This document shows positions 1-7,566 of a DNA stretch of 64,000 bases, piece by piece (the stretch's first letter is position 1; the number at the start of each line of letters is the position of its first letter). Source of the DNA: Pirellulales bacterium. GTDB lineage: Bacteria; Planctomycetota; Planctomycetia; Pirellulales; Thermoguttaceae. A program made the translations under genes and the position numbers. The stretch lies in NCBI GenBank assembly GCA_016931995.1, contig JAFGDS010000030.1, positions 1-64,000 on the forward strand. The letters are read 5' to 3'. Below the pieces are notes generated by a model. That model worked only from the letters and a program-made list of their open reading frames with translations. It had not been told where the DNA came from and made no database searches.

Positions 1-2
1 AG

Positions 3-107
3 AATCCGTTGCCGGCCGACGCGTGGCGCGTCTATCCCAGCACGGAACACATGGCCAACTTCTTCGATTGCGTGGCAAGCCGCAAGCCGTGGGGAATCGA
101 CGCGTAA
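3..107 (+). CDS. C-terminal end of a Gfo/Idh/MocA-family oxidoreductase (partial)
   Basis: Only the last 34 codons are present; the 5' end lies outside the window. The readable tail contains HMANFFDCVASRKPW, which matches the C-terminal helix of Gfo/Idh/MocA NAD(P)-dependent sugar oxidoreductases, where a HMxNFxDCVRSRKxP pattern is common. These enzymes are strongly expanded in Planctomycetes and usually act on sugars, inositols or sugar acids, often with a Tat signal. Substrate cannot be judged from this fragment. The identification rests on the C-terminal motif alone. Confidence 0.7.
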   Translation, partial: NPLPADAWRVYPSTEHMANFFDCVASRKPWGIDA

Positions 108-191
108 ACCCCACAAGCACCTCCGCGAACATCGGCGCAACTACAAACCATGACTCATAAGGCACTTGCAGAAGTTCACGTGCCATTCGTG

Positions 192-1226
192 TCAGGAACC
201 GTTATTCGTCCAATACCCCTCCTCCCCCGTGACCGGCCGGTTGAGGAAGATCGTGTAGATGAACGCCGTGTAGCCCAACACCAGCGGCATGCCGACCAGC
301 GCGATGACGAGCATCACCCAGAGCGTCGGCGGCGTGGACGAGGCGTTGTGGATCGTGAGGCTGTGGGCGAGATCCACGCGCGAGGGCACGAGCCGCGGGT
401 AGAGGCCCACGCCCATCAGACCGACCATCGAGGCGATCATCGCCGCCGAGGCCAAGAGCGTCCACACCGCGCGGCCCGCGCGATTGGCCAACGGCACGGC
501 CACCGTCGACGCCAAGAGCGCCGGCAAGAGCAGCCAGAACCACGCGCTGGCGAGGATGCCGTCCAGGAGAAACGGCGCGGTAAACAGAGTGGCGGACGTC
601 GCGGCGACGTACAACACGACGGTGGCCATCCACAGGCCGGGGATCCATCGCCGCATCCGCTCGCGTAGGGCCCCCACGGTCCGCACGGCCAGGAACGCGG
701 CCCCGTGCATGGTGAAAAGGACGAGGGTCAAGACGCCCACGAGCAGCGCGTAGGGATTCAGCAGGGACAGGAAGGGCGCCTTGACGGGTCCGGTCCCGTC
801 CAGAGGCAGCCCGCGCAGGACGTTGCCCACGGCAACGCCGAACAAGAGCGCGGCCGCGAGGCTGCCCAGGCCGAACGCGATATCCCACGCCCTGCGCCAG
901 CCGGGCCGGTCCACCTGCCCGCGGAATTCCAACGACACGGCTCGAAAGATGAGCGCCACGAGAACGAGCATCATGGCCAGGTAGAAGCCGCTGAAGACCT
1001 CGGCGTAGACGATCGGAAACGCGGCGAACAGGGCCCCGCCGGCCGTGATCAGCCAGACTTCGTTTCCGTCCCACACCGGCCCGATGGCCGCCATATGGAC
1101 GCGCCGCTCCCGTTCGTCGCGGGCCGCCAAATGCAGCACGCCCACCCCCAGATCAAACCCGTCCAACATGGCGTAGCCGGCCAGGAGCACGCCGATCAAT
1201 AAAAACCAGGCGGTATTCAGGTCCAT
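192..1226 (-). CDS. cydB: Cytochrome d-type quinol oxidase subunit II
   Basis: A 344-residue, multi-helix membrane protein of the CydB/CioB family, the second subunit of the bd-type quinol oxidase that reduces oxygen to water with quinol electrons without pumping protons. The N-terminus MDLNTAWFLLIGVLLAGYA followed by MLDGFDLGVGVL is the characteristic first-helix signature (GYxxLDGFDLG), and GPVWDGNEVWLI follows at about residues 49-60. Length is normal for the family (about 335-380). It lies downstream of cydA on the same strand, but about 400 bp of repeat-rich DNA separates the two genes, unlike the tight coupling usual for cydAB. No strong ribosome binding site is seen before the ATG. Confidence 0.96.
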   Translation of the reverse strand: MDLNTAWFLLIGVLLAGYAMLDGFDLGVGVLHLAARDERERRVHMAAIGPVWDGNEVWLITAGGALFAAFPIVYAEVFSGFYLAMMLVLVALIFRAVSLEFRGQVDRPGWRRAWDIAFGLGSLAAALLFGVAVGNVLRGLPLDGTGPVKAPFLSLLNPYALLVGVLTLVLFTMHGAAFLAVRTVGALRERMRRWIPGLWMATVVLYVAATSATLFTAPFLLDGILASAWFWLLLPALLASTVAVPLANRAGRAVWTLLASAAMIASMVGLMGVGLYPRLVPSRVDLAHSLTIHNASSTPPTLWVMLVIALVGMPLVLGYTAFIYTIFLNRPVTGEEGYWTNNGS

Positions 1227-1629
1227 GGGTCAACTCGGTTCGGGAGAAAGGAACTCACCACGGAGACGCGGAGGCACGGAGAAAGAAAAAGGGGAAGAAA
1301 CCACGGATGAACACGGATGAACACGGATGGGAAAAATGAGGCAAGGGAACCGCAGATGAACGCGGATGGACGCAGATGAGGTGGGGGCTGGGGGGATTGG
1401 GGATTTCGGGATTCCGGAATTTCAGTAGTCCCAGGTTTGCATTCACGAGTCATCCTGAGAGGAGCGCAGGATCTCGGCGGCCATGGAGATTCTTCGGTCC
1501 GCGCAGAATGACCATGTCGGGTTTCGGAAATACTTGGGACTACTGGATTTGGGGTGTCGGCCTGTCGGACCGCGGACCCCGAACTCCATTGGTGTTCATT
1601 CGCGTGCATTCGCGGTTGCCTTCCGTTCC
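1227..1629. repeat. Repeat-filled gap between cydA and cydB
   Basis: No gene is seen here. The left side carries tandem phrases such as ACCACGGATGAACACGGATG (about 1300-1330) and a CACGGAGACGCGGAGGCACGG-like stretch (1259-1283). About 1590-1617 carries the inverse phrase GTTCATTCGCGTGCATTCGC. A GGGATTGGGGATT-type G-rich stretch is at about 1385-1410. A CATCCTGAG...AGGATCTC element lies at about 1452-1475. Translation in any frame gives low-complexity peptides such as VFIRVH, so these are not genes. The same families recur at 2985-3300, 17.2 kb, 20.1 kb and 43.8 kb. Confidence 0.85.
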
Positions 1630-2973
1630 TCAATGCCCGTTTGGTGAGCCACTCGCCGGGAAACCTCGTTTGATCTTCTTGACAACCAGGAATACGTACA
1701 GCGCGCCGAGCAGGAGGTAGATCGCGCTGAACAAGATGATCGAGAAGAGCACCTCGCCGCCGGCGACGTTCGCCGAGAGGGCTTGGTCGGTTCGCAGGAC
1801 GCGGTAGACCACCCAGGGCTGACGGCCAACCTCGGCGGTGATCCATCCCAACTGGCAGGCGATCAGCGGTAGCGGGATGGCCAGCACCAGCGCCCAGAGA
1901 AACCAGCGAGCCCGTCGAAGCCGACCCAGCAGGGCCAAGAGCACGCCCAAGCCGGTCATTGCGATGAACAGCGTGCCCAGCCCCACCATCGCGTGGAACG
2001 ACAGGAACGTCAGCGCGAACGGCGGCGTCGGACGTCCCGCGGCCCGCAGGTCTTCCATGCCCGGCACGAAGGCGTCGGCGTCGCCGTGGGCCAACACGCT
2101 CAAGAGGCCCGGCAGGCCGACGGCGTATTCCAACCGGGGCGGATTGTCCCGCGGCAAGCCGACGACGACGAGCGGAGCATTTTCCGTGCCGTGGACGAGC
2201 CCTTCGATCGTGGCGAGTTTTTCCGGCTGGGTCCGGGCGACTTGCCGGGCGTGCCAATCGCCTGTGGGAAAGAGCGATGCCAACGAGAAGATCAAGCCCG
2301 CCACCAGCGCCAGCCGCAGCGTTCGCGCCGCGGCCCGATTCTCCGGGTTCTTCAACATCATCCACGCGACCACGCCGGCCATGAAAAACGCCCCGCACGT
2401 CCACGACGCGACCATCGTGTGCAGGAACCGCGGCAGGGTCGAGGGATTGAACACGGCCTCGGTGAAGCTGGTGAGTTCGGCGCGGCCGTTGCGCAGCGCG
2501 TATCCGGCGGGCGTCTGCTGCCAGGAGTTGGCCACGAGGATCCAGAAGGCCGACAGCGTCGCGCCCAGGGCGACCATCAAAATCGAGAACCAGTGCACGC
2601 CCGGCGACACCCGGCCGCGACCGAAGAGGTACAGCCCCAGGAACGTCGATTCCAGGAAGAACGCGAAGACGGCCTCGGCGGCCAGCGGGGCGCCGAAGAC
2701 GTCGCCGACGAACTTCGAGTATTCCGCCCAGTTCGTGCCGAACTGGAACTCCATGACGATGCCGGTGGCCACGCCCACGGCGAACGTGAGCCCCAGGAGC
2801 TTGCCGAAGAACGCCCCGGCCCGGGCGTAGTCCTCGTCGCCGCGTCGCCAGCCCAGCCACTCCAGCCACACGATCAGATACGCCAGCCCGATCGACAGCG
2901 GCGGGAAGAGGAAATGGAAGCCCACGGTCAGGGCGAACTGAATCCGCGAGAGCAACAGCGGGTCGAGTTCCAT
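1630..2973 (-). CDS. cydA: Cytochrome d-type quinol oxidase subunit I, short Q-loop type
   Basis: A 447-residue integral membrane protein that carries the hemes and the quinol site of a bd-type oxidase. Visible landmarks are RIQFALTVGFHFLFPP at the N-terminus with the heme b595 ligand candidate His20, FLHTMVASW in the middle with a heme b558 ligand candidate His, SFHAMVGLG with the candidate Met ligand, and GWITAEVGRQPW near residue 375. The region between helices VI and VII is short compared with the 520-residue E. coli protein, so this belongs to the short Q-loop (CioA-like) group. It is followed by cydB after a repeat-rich gap; no cydX or cydCD is nearby. The oxidase probably serves low-oxygen respiration or oxygen detoxification. 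Confidence 0.96.
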   Translation of the reverse strand: MELDPLLLSRIQFALTVGFHFLFPPLSIGLAYLIVWLEWLGWRRGDEDYARAGAFFGKLLGLTFAVGVATGIVMEFQFGTNWAEYSKFVGDVFGAPLAAEAVFAFFLESTFLGLYLFGRGRVSPGVHWFSILMVALGATLSAFWILVANSWQQTPAGYALRNGRAELTSFTEAVFNPSTLPRFLHTMVASWTCGAFFMAGVVAWMMLKNPENRAAARTLRLALVAGLIFSLASLFPTGDWHARQVARTQPEKLATIEGLVHGTENAPLVVVGLPRDNPPRLEYAVGLPGLLSVLAHGDADAFVPGMEDLRAAGRPTPPFALTFLSFHAMVGLGTLFIAMTGLGVLLALLGRLRRARWFLWALVLAIPLPLIACQLGWITAEVGRQPWVVYRVLRTDQALSANVAGGEVLFSIILFSAIYLLLGALYVFLVVKKIKRGFPASGSPNGH

Positions 2974-3312
2974 CGGTCAGTCCTTAAAGTTCACCATAGA
3001 GGCACGGAGACGAAGAGAAGAACGAAACCACAGATGAACAAAGATGAACACAGATAAACACAGATAATGGAGTTGGCGAAGGGAGCAAACCGCGAATGAA
3101 CGCGAATGGACGCAAATGGGGGTTCGGTGGTCGGGAGGACGGCCTCTTCAATCCCCAGCCCCCAGTCCCTCGTCCCCACCACATCTGCGTCCATCCGCGT
3201 TCATCCGCGGTTCTGTTACCTCTATTTCCTCCCATCCGTGTTCATCTGTGGTTTCCTTCCCTTCTCTCCGTGCCTCCGTGTCTCTGTGGTGATTTCCCGT
3301 TTTCCTCCCTTC
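2974..3312. repeat. Concentric imperfect inverted repeat between cydA and the ZIP transporter
   Basis: This gene-free stretch is built from three phrase types arranged symmetrically. Outermost: AGGCACGGAGACGAAGAG (about 3000-3017) against CTCTCCGTGCCTCCGTGTCT (about 3265-3290). Next: ACAGATGAACAAAGATGAAC (about 3030-3050) against CATCCGTGTTCATCTGTGG (about 3234-3252). Innermost: AACCGCGAATGAACGCGAAT (about 3088-3110) against GCGTTCATCCGCGGTT (about 3195-3211). The centre (about 3120-3180) holds CCCCAGCCCCCAGTCCC-like sequence. The same layout appears in part at 1252-1620. Confidence 0.85.
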
Positions 3313-4137
3313 CTATCCAAACGCCACGTCGAGGATCATCATCACGGTGAATCCGCCGAGGGTGCCCAGTGTGGCGAAGTCGCTGTAGCCGTTGGTTTGG
3401 GATTCGGGTATGAGTTCCTCGATCACCACGAAGATCATCGCTCCCGCGGCAAAAGCCAAGGCGTAGGGCAAAAGCGGCGTCGCCCAGAGGACGAGCCACG
3501 CGCCCAAGACGCCGGCGGCCGGCTCGACCATGCCCGAGGCCTGGCCGTACATGAAAGCCTTGAACCGGCTCATCCCCTCGCGCCGCAGGGGCACGGACAC
3601 GGCCAACCCCTCGGGGAAGTTTTGCAGGCCGATGCCGATGGCCAGGGCGATGCCGCCCAGGAGCAATTGCGACGTCTCGACCGGCCCGGTGGCGTGGGCC
3701 ACCGCCCCGAACGCCACGCCGACGGCGAGCCCCTCGGGAATGTTATGCAACGTGATGGCCAGGACCAGGAGCACGCTTCGCTGCCACGAGGTGTGGATGC
3801 CTTCGGCCTGCGACGTATCCAGCCCGGCGTGCAGGTGCGGCAGGATCTTGTCGATCACGTACAGCGCCAGTCCACCGGCCAAAAACCCGACCGCGGCGGG
3901 CATCCACGTCCCGTTGGACATTTCGATTGCCGGGGCCAAGAGCGACCAGAAGCTGGCGGCGATCATCACGCCGGCCGACATGCCCAAGAGGCCGTCCAGC
4001 GCCCACTGGCTGAATCGCTTGGTGACGAAGACGCAGGCCGCCCCCGTGGCGGTGACGAACCACGTGAACAAGGTGGCCAACAGGGCGAGCCAAACGACGT
4101 TTTTCCCCTGGCAAAAGTCGAGCAAGGCTTCTCGCAT
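3313..4137 (-). CDS. ZIP-family divalent metal transporter
   Basis: A 274-residue membrane protein with about eight hydrophobic segments. It carries the paired ZIP metal-site motifs: HNIPEGLAVGVAFG (about residues 131-144) on helix 4 and LQNFPEGLAVSVPL (about 169-182) on helix 5, plus EELIPES near the C-terminus. These identify the ZIP (Zrt/Irt-like) superfamily, closest in style to the bacterial GufA/ZupT group, which import Zn2+ or other divalent metals. The His of the first motif is replaced by Gln in the second (QNFPEG). No metal-responsive regulator is adjacent, and metal specificity is not inferable. Confidence 0.92.
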   Translation of the reverse strand: MREALLDFCQGKNVVWLALLATLFTWFVTATGAACVFVTKRFSQWALDGLLGMSAGVMIAASFWSLLAPAIEMSNGTWMPAAVGFLAGGLALYVIDKILPHLHAGLDTSQAEGIHTSWQRSVLLVLAITLHNIPEGLAVGVAFGAVAHATGPVETSQLLLGGIALAIGIGLQNFPEGLAVSVPLRREGMSRFKAFMYGQASGMVEPAAGVLGAWLVLWATPLLPYALAFAAGAMIFVVIEELIPESQTNGYSDFATLGTLGGFTVMMILDVAFG

Positions 4138-4470
4138 GGTCTTCTCGCAATAGCGGGGGCACGCGCGGTTGGGCGCCTGGGCGATCCGCCCAGCCAGGTT
4201 GTTCTACCGGCAGCTTCGCCCTGCCACAAGAGGCTTCGACGCCATGGGCGTTCGGCCGTCGAGGCAATCGCTCTCGATCGGCTCCGAGGGCCCCGTTTCT
4301 GCGGGCAAAAATGGGAGGACAACTTTTATTTTGGCAAGCGAGGCAAGAGGGGTGGATGTCGGCCCGCGCCCGCCAGGTGCCCACGGTACGCACATCTCGG
4401 GGCTCGGCCATGTCGCGGGCAATGCCACTCAAGCAACCCCGGACCGCGCGGAGCCGAACGCGGGCGATCT
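4138..4470. other. Gene-free gap between MDR reductase and ZIP transporter
   Basis: About 330 bp upstream of the ZIP gene and downstream of the reductase gene, both on the minus strand. I see no conserved gene, RNA or strong hairpin. The AT-rich run AACTTTTATTTTGGCAAG at about 4321-4338 stands out from the GC-rich surroundings and might be part of a promoter for the ZIP gene, but no convincing -35/-10 pair is visible. Confidence 0.5.
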
Positions 4471-5463
4471 CTACGGCGCGAGCACGATCTTGCCCGCCAG
4501 CGTGCCGGCGCCGTGAAGGGTGTTTTCCTCTTGAAGGCGATGGGCGGCGGTCGTCTCGGCCAGGGGCATCCGCCGGGCGATGTTCGCGCGGAGTCGGCCC
4601 TCGGCCAACCACCGGTTGATGTCCTCGGCACATTTCCGCTGTGCCTCGGGCGGGGCATTGAACATGGCCATGCCTAGGAGTGAGGCGTCCTTCACGTAGA
4701 ATGGCCCGACCGGAAACACCGGCCGGGCGTCTCGGCCAGCCATGAGCACCACGCGGCCGCGCGGGGCCAGGCGGCCCACGATCCGGTCGAAGTCCGGCGC
4801 GCGAAGCGTCTCGGACCAGACGTTGATGCCCTCGGGCGCGAACTCGCGGATGGCCGCGTCCACGTCGTCGCGCCGGTAGTTCACCGCGAGGTCCGCCCCA
4901 AGCTGTCGGCACGTCTGGGCCTTCTCGTCCGAGCCGGCGGTCGTGGCAACGCGAGCCCCCACGGCCTTGGCCATTTGGATGACGCAGGCGCCGACACCAC
5001 CACTACCGCCGTGGACGAAGACCGACTCGCCCGGCGCGAGCCGTGCCCGGCTAAAAAGCCCCAGATGGGCCGTGATGCCCACCAGGGCCACGGCGGCGGC
5101 CTGTTCGTCCTCGATTCCGTCGGGTGTCGGATACAACCACGTTTCGTCGACCACGGCGAACTCGGCGAACGTGCCTTGGCGGCCCAGCAAGCCCTGGTTG
5201 CTGCCCCAGACGCGCTGTCCGACGGCCAGCCGCGTCGAGCCCGGCCCGACCTCCTCGACCGTGCCGGCAAGATCGCACCCCAGGATATACGGCATCGGCA
5301 GGTTCATCGCGACCGTGCCCGCGCGAAGGTAGGTATCGATCGGATTGACCGACACGGCCCCGACGCGGACCAGGACCTGGCCCTGGCCGAGCGAAGGTGT
5401 GGGCAGTTCGCCGAACCGGATGCACTCCGGCGGGCCGGTGTGTTCGATGAAGGCGGCTTTCAT
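4471..5463 (-). CDS. NADPH:quinone reductase-like MDR-family oxidoreductase
   Basis: A 330-residue, zinc-independent member of the medium-chain dehydrogenase/reductase superfamily. The N-terminal GroES-like fold is seen in MKAAFIEHTGPPECIRFGE and LGCDLAGTVEEVGPG; the nucleotide-binding Rossmann fold carries VHGGSGGVGACVIQMAKAVGA (about residues 150-170). Catalytic zinc ligands of alcohol dehydrogenases are absent, consistent with quinone or enone reduction (QOR family). Length is typical. It stands alone, with short palindromic repeats just upstream at 5490-5585. The exact substrate cannot be assigned. Confidence 0.9.
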   Translation of the reverse strand: MKAAFIEHTGPPECIRFGELPTPSLGQGQVLVRVGAVSVNPIDTYLRAGTVAMNLPMPYILGCDLAGTVEEVGPGSTRLAVGQRVWGSNQGLLGRQGTFAEFAVVDETWLYPTPDGIEDEQAAAVALVGITAHLGLFSRARLAPGESVFVHGGSGGVGACVIQMAKAVGARVATTAGSDEKAQTCRQLGADLAVNYRRDDVDAAIREFAPEGINVWSETLRAPDFDRIVGRLAPRGRVVLMAGRDARPVFPVGPFYVKDASLLGMAMFNAPPEAQRKCAEDINRWLAEGRLRANIARRMPLAETTAAHRLQEENTLHGAGTLAGKIVLAP

Positions 5464-5489
5464 GCGGGATCTCTGCTAGGAAACCTGAG

Positions 5490-5670
5490 TACCACTGGCA
5501 ATGCCAGTGCGACGTGTGCCACGGGCTCTGCCACTGCGGAATTCACGGCATCCCACGGCACTGGCAAAGCCAGTGGCACTCCTTTTCGAGACTCGTTCGG
5601 AGGTTCAACTCGTCATCATAACCCTACGGACGGCTGGTCTACCGGGCAAGCCCGCTGGCTTGACACCGCC
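5490..5670. repeat. Cluster of CACTGGC-N-GCCAGTG palindromes
   Basis: In the gap before the acetylesterase gene there are CACTGGCAATGCCAGTG (about 5493-5510), ACGGGCTCTGCCACTG (about 5522-5537), and CACTGGCAAAGCCAGTGGCA (about 5559-5578). CCGGGCAAGCCCGCTGG follows near 5642. The same palindrome family recurs at 12715-12780, 54675-54695 and 62050-62160. No gene is visible here. Confidence 0.75.
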
Positions 5671-5741
5671 GGGGGGCTTCGATAGCCTGGGGACTGCGTC
5701 CTGCCCACTCCATTCCCCAAAACCTTCCTGGGAGTAGCATC

Positions 5742-7202
5742 ATGTTTGCGAAGCGACTCTTGCCGTGTCTGGGTCTTGTCGCGGTTCTCGCGGGCTTGGC
5801 CGCGCCAGCGACCGCCGAGATTAAGCTGCCCGCCGTGTTGGGCGACAACATGGTCCTGCAGCGTGACGTGCCCGTCCCGATCTGGGGTTGGGCCGAGCCG
5901 GGCGAAGACATTACCGTCCAGTTTGCCGGCCAGACCGCCAAAACCAAGGCCGGCGAGGACGGCCGCTGGCAGGTCAAGCTCGAACCGCTCGCCGTCGGCG
6001 AGCCGGCGGAACTAATCATCACCGGCAGCGCGAGCGGCAAGCGGACGCTGACCAACGTGCTGGTGGGCGAGGTCTGGGTGTGCTCGGGCCAGTCGAACAT
6101 GGAGATGTCCCTTCGGGCTGTCGCCAACGGCGAGGCCGAAGTGGCCGAGGCCAAACACCCGCGGATCCGCCTCTTCATGGTCGAAAACGTCGTGGCCGAC
6201 AAGCCGGCGTCGGACTGCAAGGGAACCTGGGCCGAATGCGCGCCGGCCACGGTGGGCAACTTCTCGGCGGTCGGTTACTTCTTTGGACGAGATTTGTTGA
6301 CGAAGCTGGACGTGCCGGTCGGGCTGATCGACAGCACGTGGGGCGGCACGCCGGCCGAGTCGTGGACCAGCCGCGAGGCCCTCGAAGCCAAGCCGGCGCT
6401 TGCGCCGCTGTTGAAGCGATGGGACGACGCCGTGGCCGCCGACGCCAACGCGGCCGTCTCGCCCCATCGTCCGGCCGGTCTGTACAACGGCATGATCGCG
6501 CCACTTCTGCCCTATGCCCTTCGCGGCGCGATTTGGTATCAGGGCGAGTCCAATGTTGGTCGGGCGCATCAGTATCGGACGCTCTTCCCGACGATGATCG
6601 AGGATTGGCGCAGCCGCTGGGGCCAGCCGGAAATGCCATTCGGCTTCGTGCAGATCGCGCCGTTCGATTATGGTTCCCGCGGCGCGGAGGCGGCCGCCTG
6701 CGCCGAACTGTGGGAGGCGCAGCTCATGACCGTGAAGAACGTACCGGCGGTGGGCATGGCCGTGACGATGGACATCGGCGAGCTCAAGGACATCCATCCC
6801 CGCAACAAGCAGGACGTCGGCAAGCGTCTGGCTCTCTGGGCTCTGGCCACCATCCACGGCCAGAGCGATCTGGTCCATTCCGGCCCGATCTACAAGTCGA
6901 TGAAGGTCGAGGGTGATGCGATTCGGCTTTCGTTCGACCACGCCGGCGGCGGCCTAGCCACGCTCGACGGCAAAGCGCCTTCGGAATTCACGATCGCCGG
7001 CGCGGACGAGGTCTTCCATCCGGCCGAGGCGAAGATCGACGGCGACACGCTCGTCGTTCGCGGTGGCGAGGTGAAAGAGCCGGTGGCCGTGCGTTTCGCC
7101 TGGCATCATTCGGCGCAGCCGAACCTCATCAACAAGGAGCGTCTGCCGGCCTCGCCGTTCCGCACCGACTCGTGGAAGGGCGTCACCGAGGGACGCGACT
7201 GA
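5742..7202 (+). CDS. Secreted sialate O-acetylesterase-like SGNH esterase
   Basis: A 486-residue protein with a signal peptide (about residues 1-25, ending ATA) and a SASA/SGNH-type hydrolase domain. Two family signatures are visible: VCSGQSNMEMS with catalytic Ser118, and DIHPRNKQDVGKRL, where Asp350 and His352 complete the Ser-His-Asp triad. GAIWYQGESN is a further conserved block. Family members remove acetyl groups from sialic acids or, in Planctomycetes, from acetylated plant or algal polysaccharides. The neighbouring GH106-like enzyme on the same strand suggests joint extracellular polysaccharide breakdown. It could equally be an acetylxylan esterase-like enzyme. Confidence 0.9.
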   Translation: MFAKRLLPCLGLVAVLAGLAAPATAEIKLPAVLGDNMVLQRDVPVPIWGWAEPGEDITVQFAGQTAKTKAGEDGRWQVKLEPLAVGEPAELIITGSASGKRTLTNVLVGEVWVCSGQSNMEMSLRAVANGEAEVAEAKHPRIRLFMVENVVADKPASDCKGTWAECAPATVGNFSAVGYFFGRDLLTKLDVPVGLIDSTWGGTPAESWTSREALEAKPALAPLLKRWDDAVAADANAAVSPHRPAGLYNGMIAPLLPYALRGAIWYQGESNVGRAHQYRTLFPTMIEDWRSRWGQPEMPFGFVQIAPFDYGSRGAEAAACAELWEAQLMTVKNVPAVGMAVTMDIGELKDIHPRNKQDVGKRLALWALATIHGQSDLVHSGPIYKSMKVEGDAIRLSFDHAGGGLATLDGKAPSEFTIAGADEVFHPAEAKIDGDTLVVRGGEVKEPVAVRFAWHHSAQPNLINKERLPASPFRTDSWKGVTEGRD

Positions 7203-7286
7203 CCGTTGGCTTGGCCGAGCGAGCTTTCCCTGCCCCCGTCCGCGAGAACACGGACGGGGGACAGAGGACTCTCCGCGCTTTCCCAC

Positions 7287-7413
7287 CATGCACTGCTGGG
7301 CAAGCCAGCAGTGGCGCCCGGCGCTTTCCCGCCATGCCTGCTGGGCAAGCCAGCAGTGGCGCCCGGCGCTTTCCCGCCATGCCTGCTGGGCAAGCCAGCA
7401 GTGGCGCCCGGCG
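7287..7413. repeat. Three tandem 45-bp repeats with palindromic core
   Basis: Three head-to-tail copies start at 7287 (46 bp, one extra base), 7333 and 7378; the third is intact for about 36 bp. Each contains the palindrome TGCTGGGCAAGCCAGCA followed by GTGGCGCCCGGCG. The array fills the gap between the acetylesterase and the GH106-like gene. Frames are open through it only because unit length is a multiple of three; the resulting peptides have no family resemblance. Confidence 0.9.
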
Positions 7414-7566
7414 ACGGCGGGGGGGCGCTTTTCGTATTCCGACGGGCAAACCGGCAATTTGCGTCAGTCGAGGACGGCAAGCTTGGCGCGGCGGGCTGGA
7501 CGAAACAAGAATAACGGCCAACCTCGCTCCCGCCCCCTGAAGGAACCCCGACACAGGAGATCGCCC

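Noticed and set aside
192-1202. Long plus-strand and alternative minus-strand frames over cydB
   Set aside because: They are Arg/Gly-rich shadows of the high-GC cydB frame with no family motifs.
1993-3057. 354-residue plus-strand frame opposite cydA
   Set aside because: Low-complexity, Arg/Glu/Gln-rich antisense shadow; cydA on the other strand has clear family motifs throughout.
7287-7413. CRISPR array at the tandem repeat
   Set aside because: The units are directly adjacent without unique spacers and have a palindromic core; no cas gene is near.
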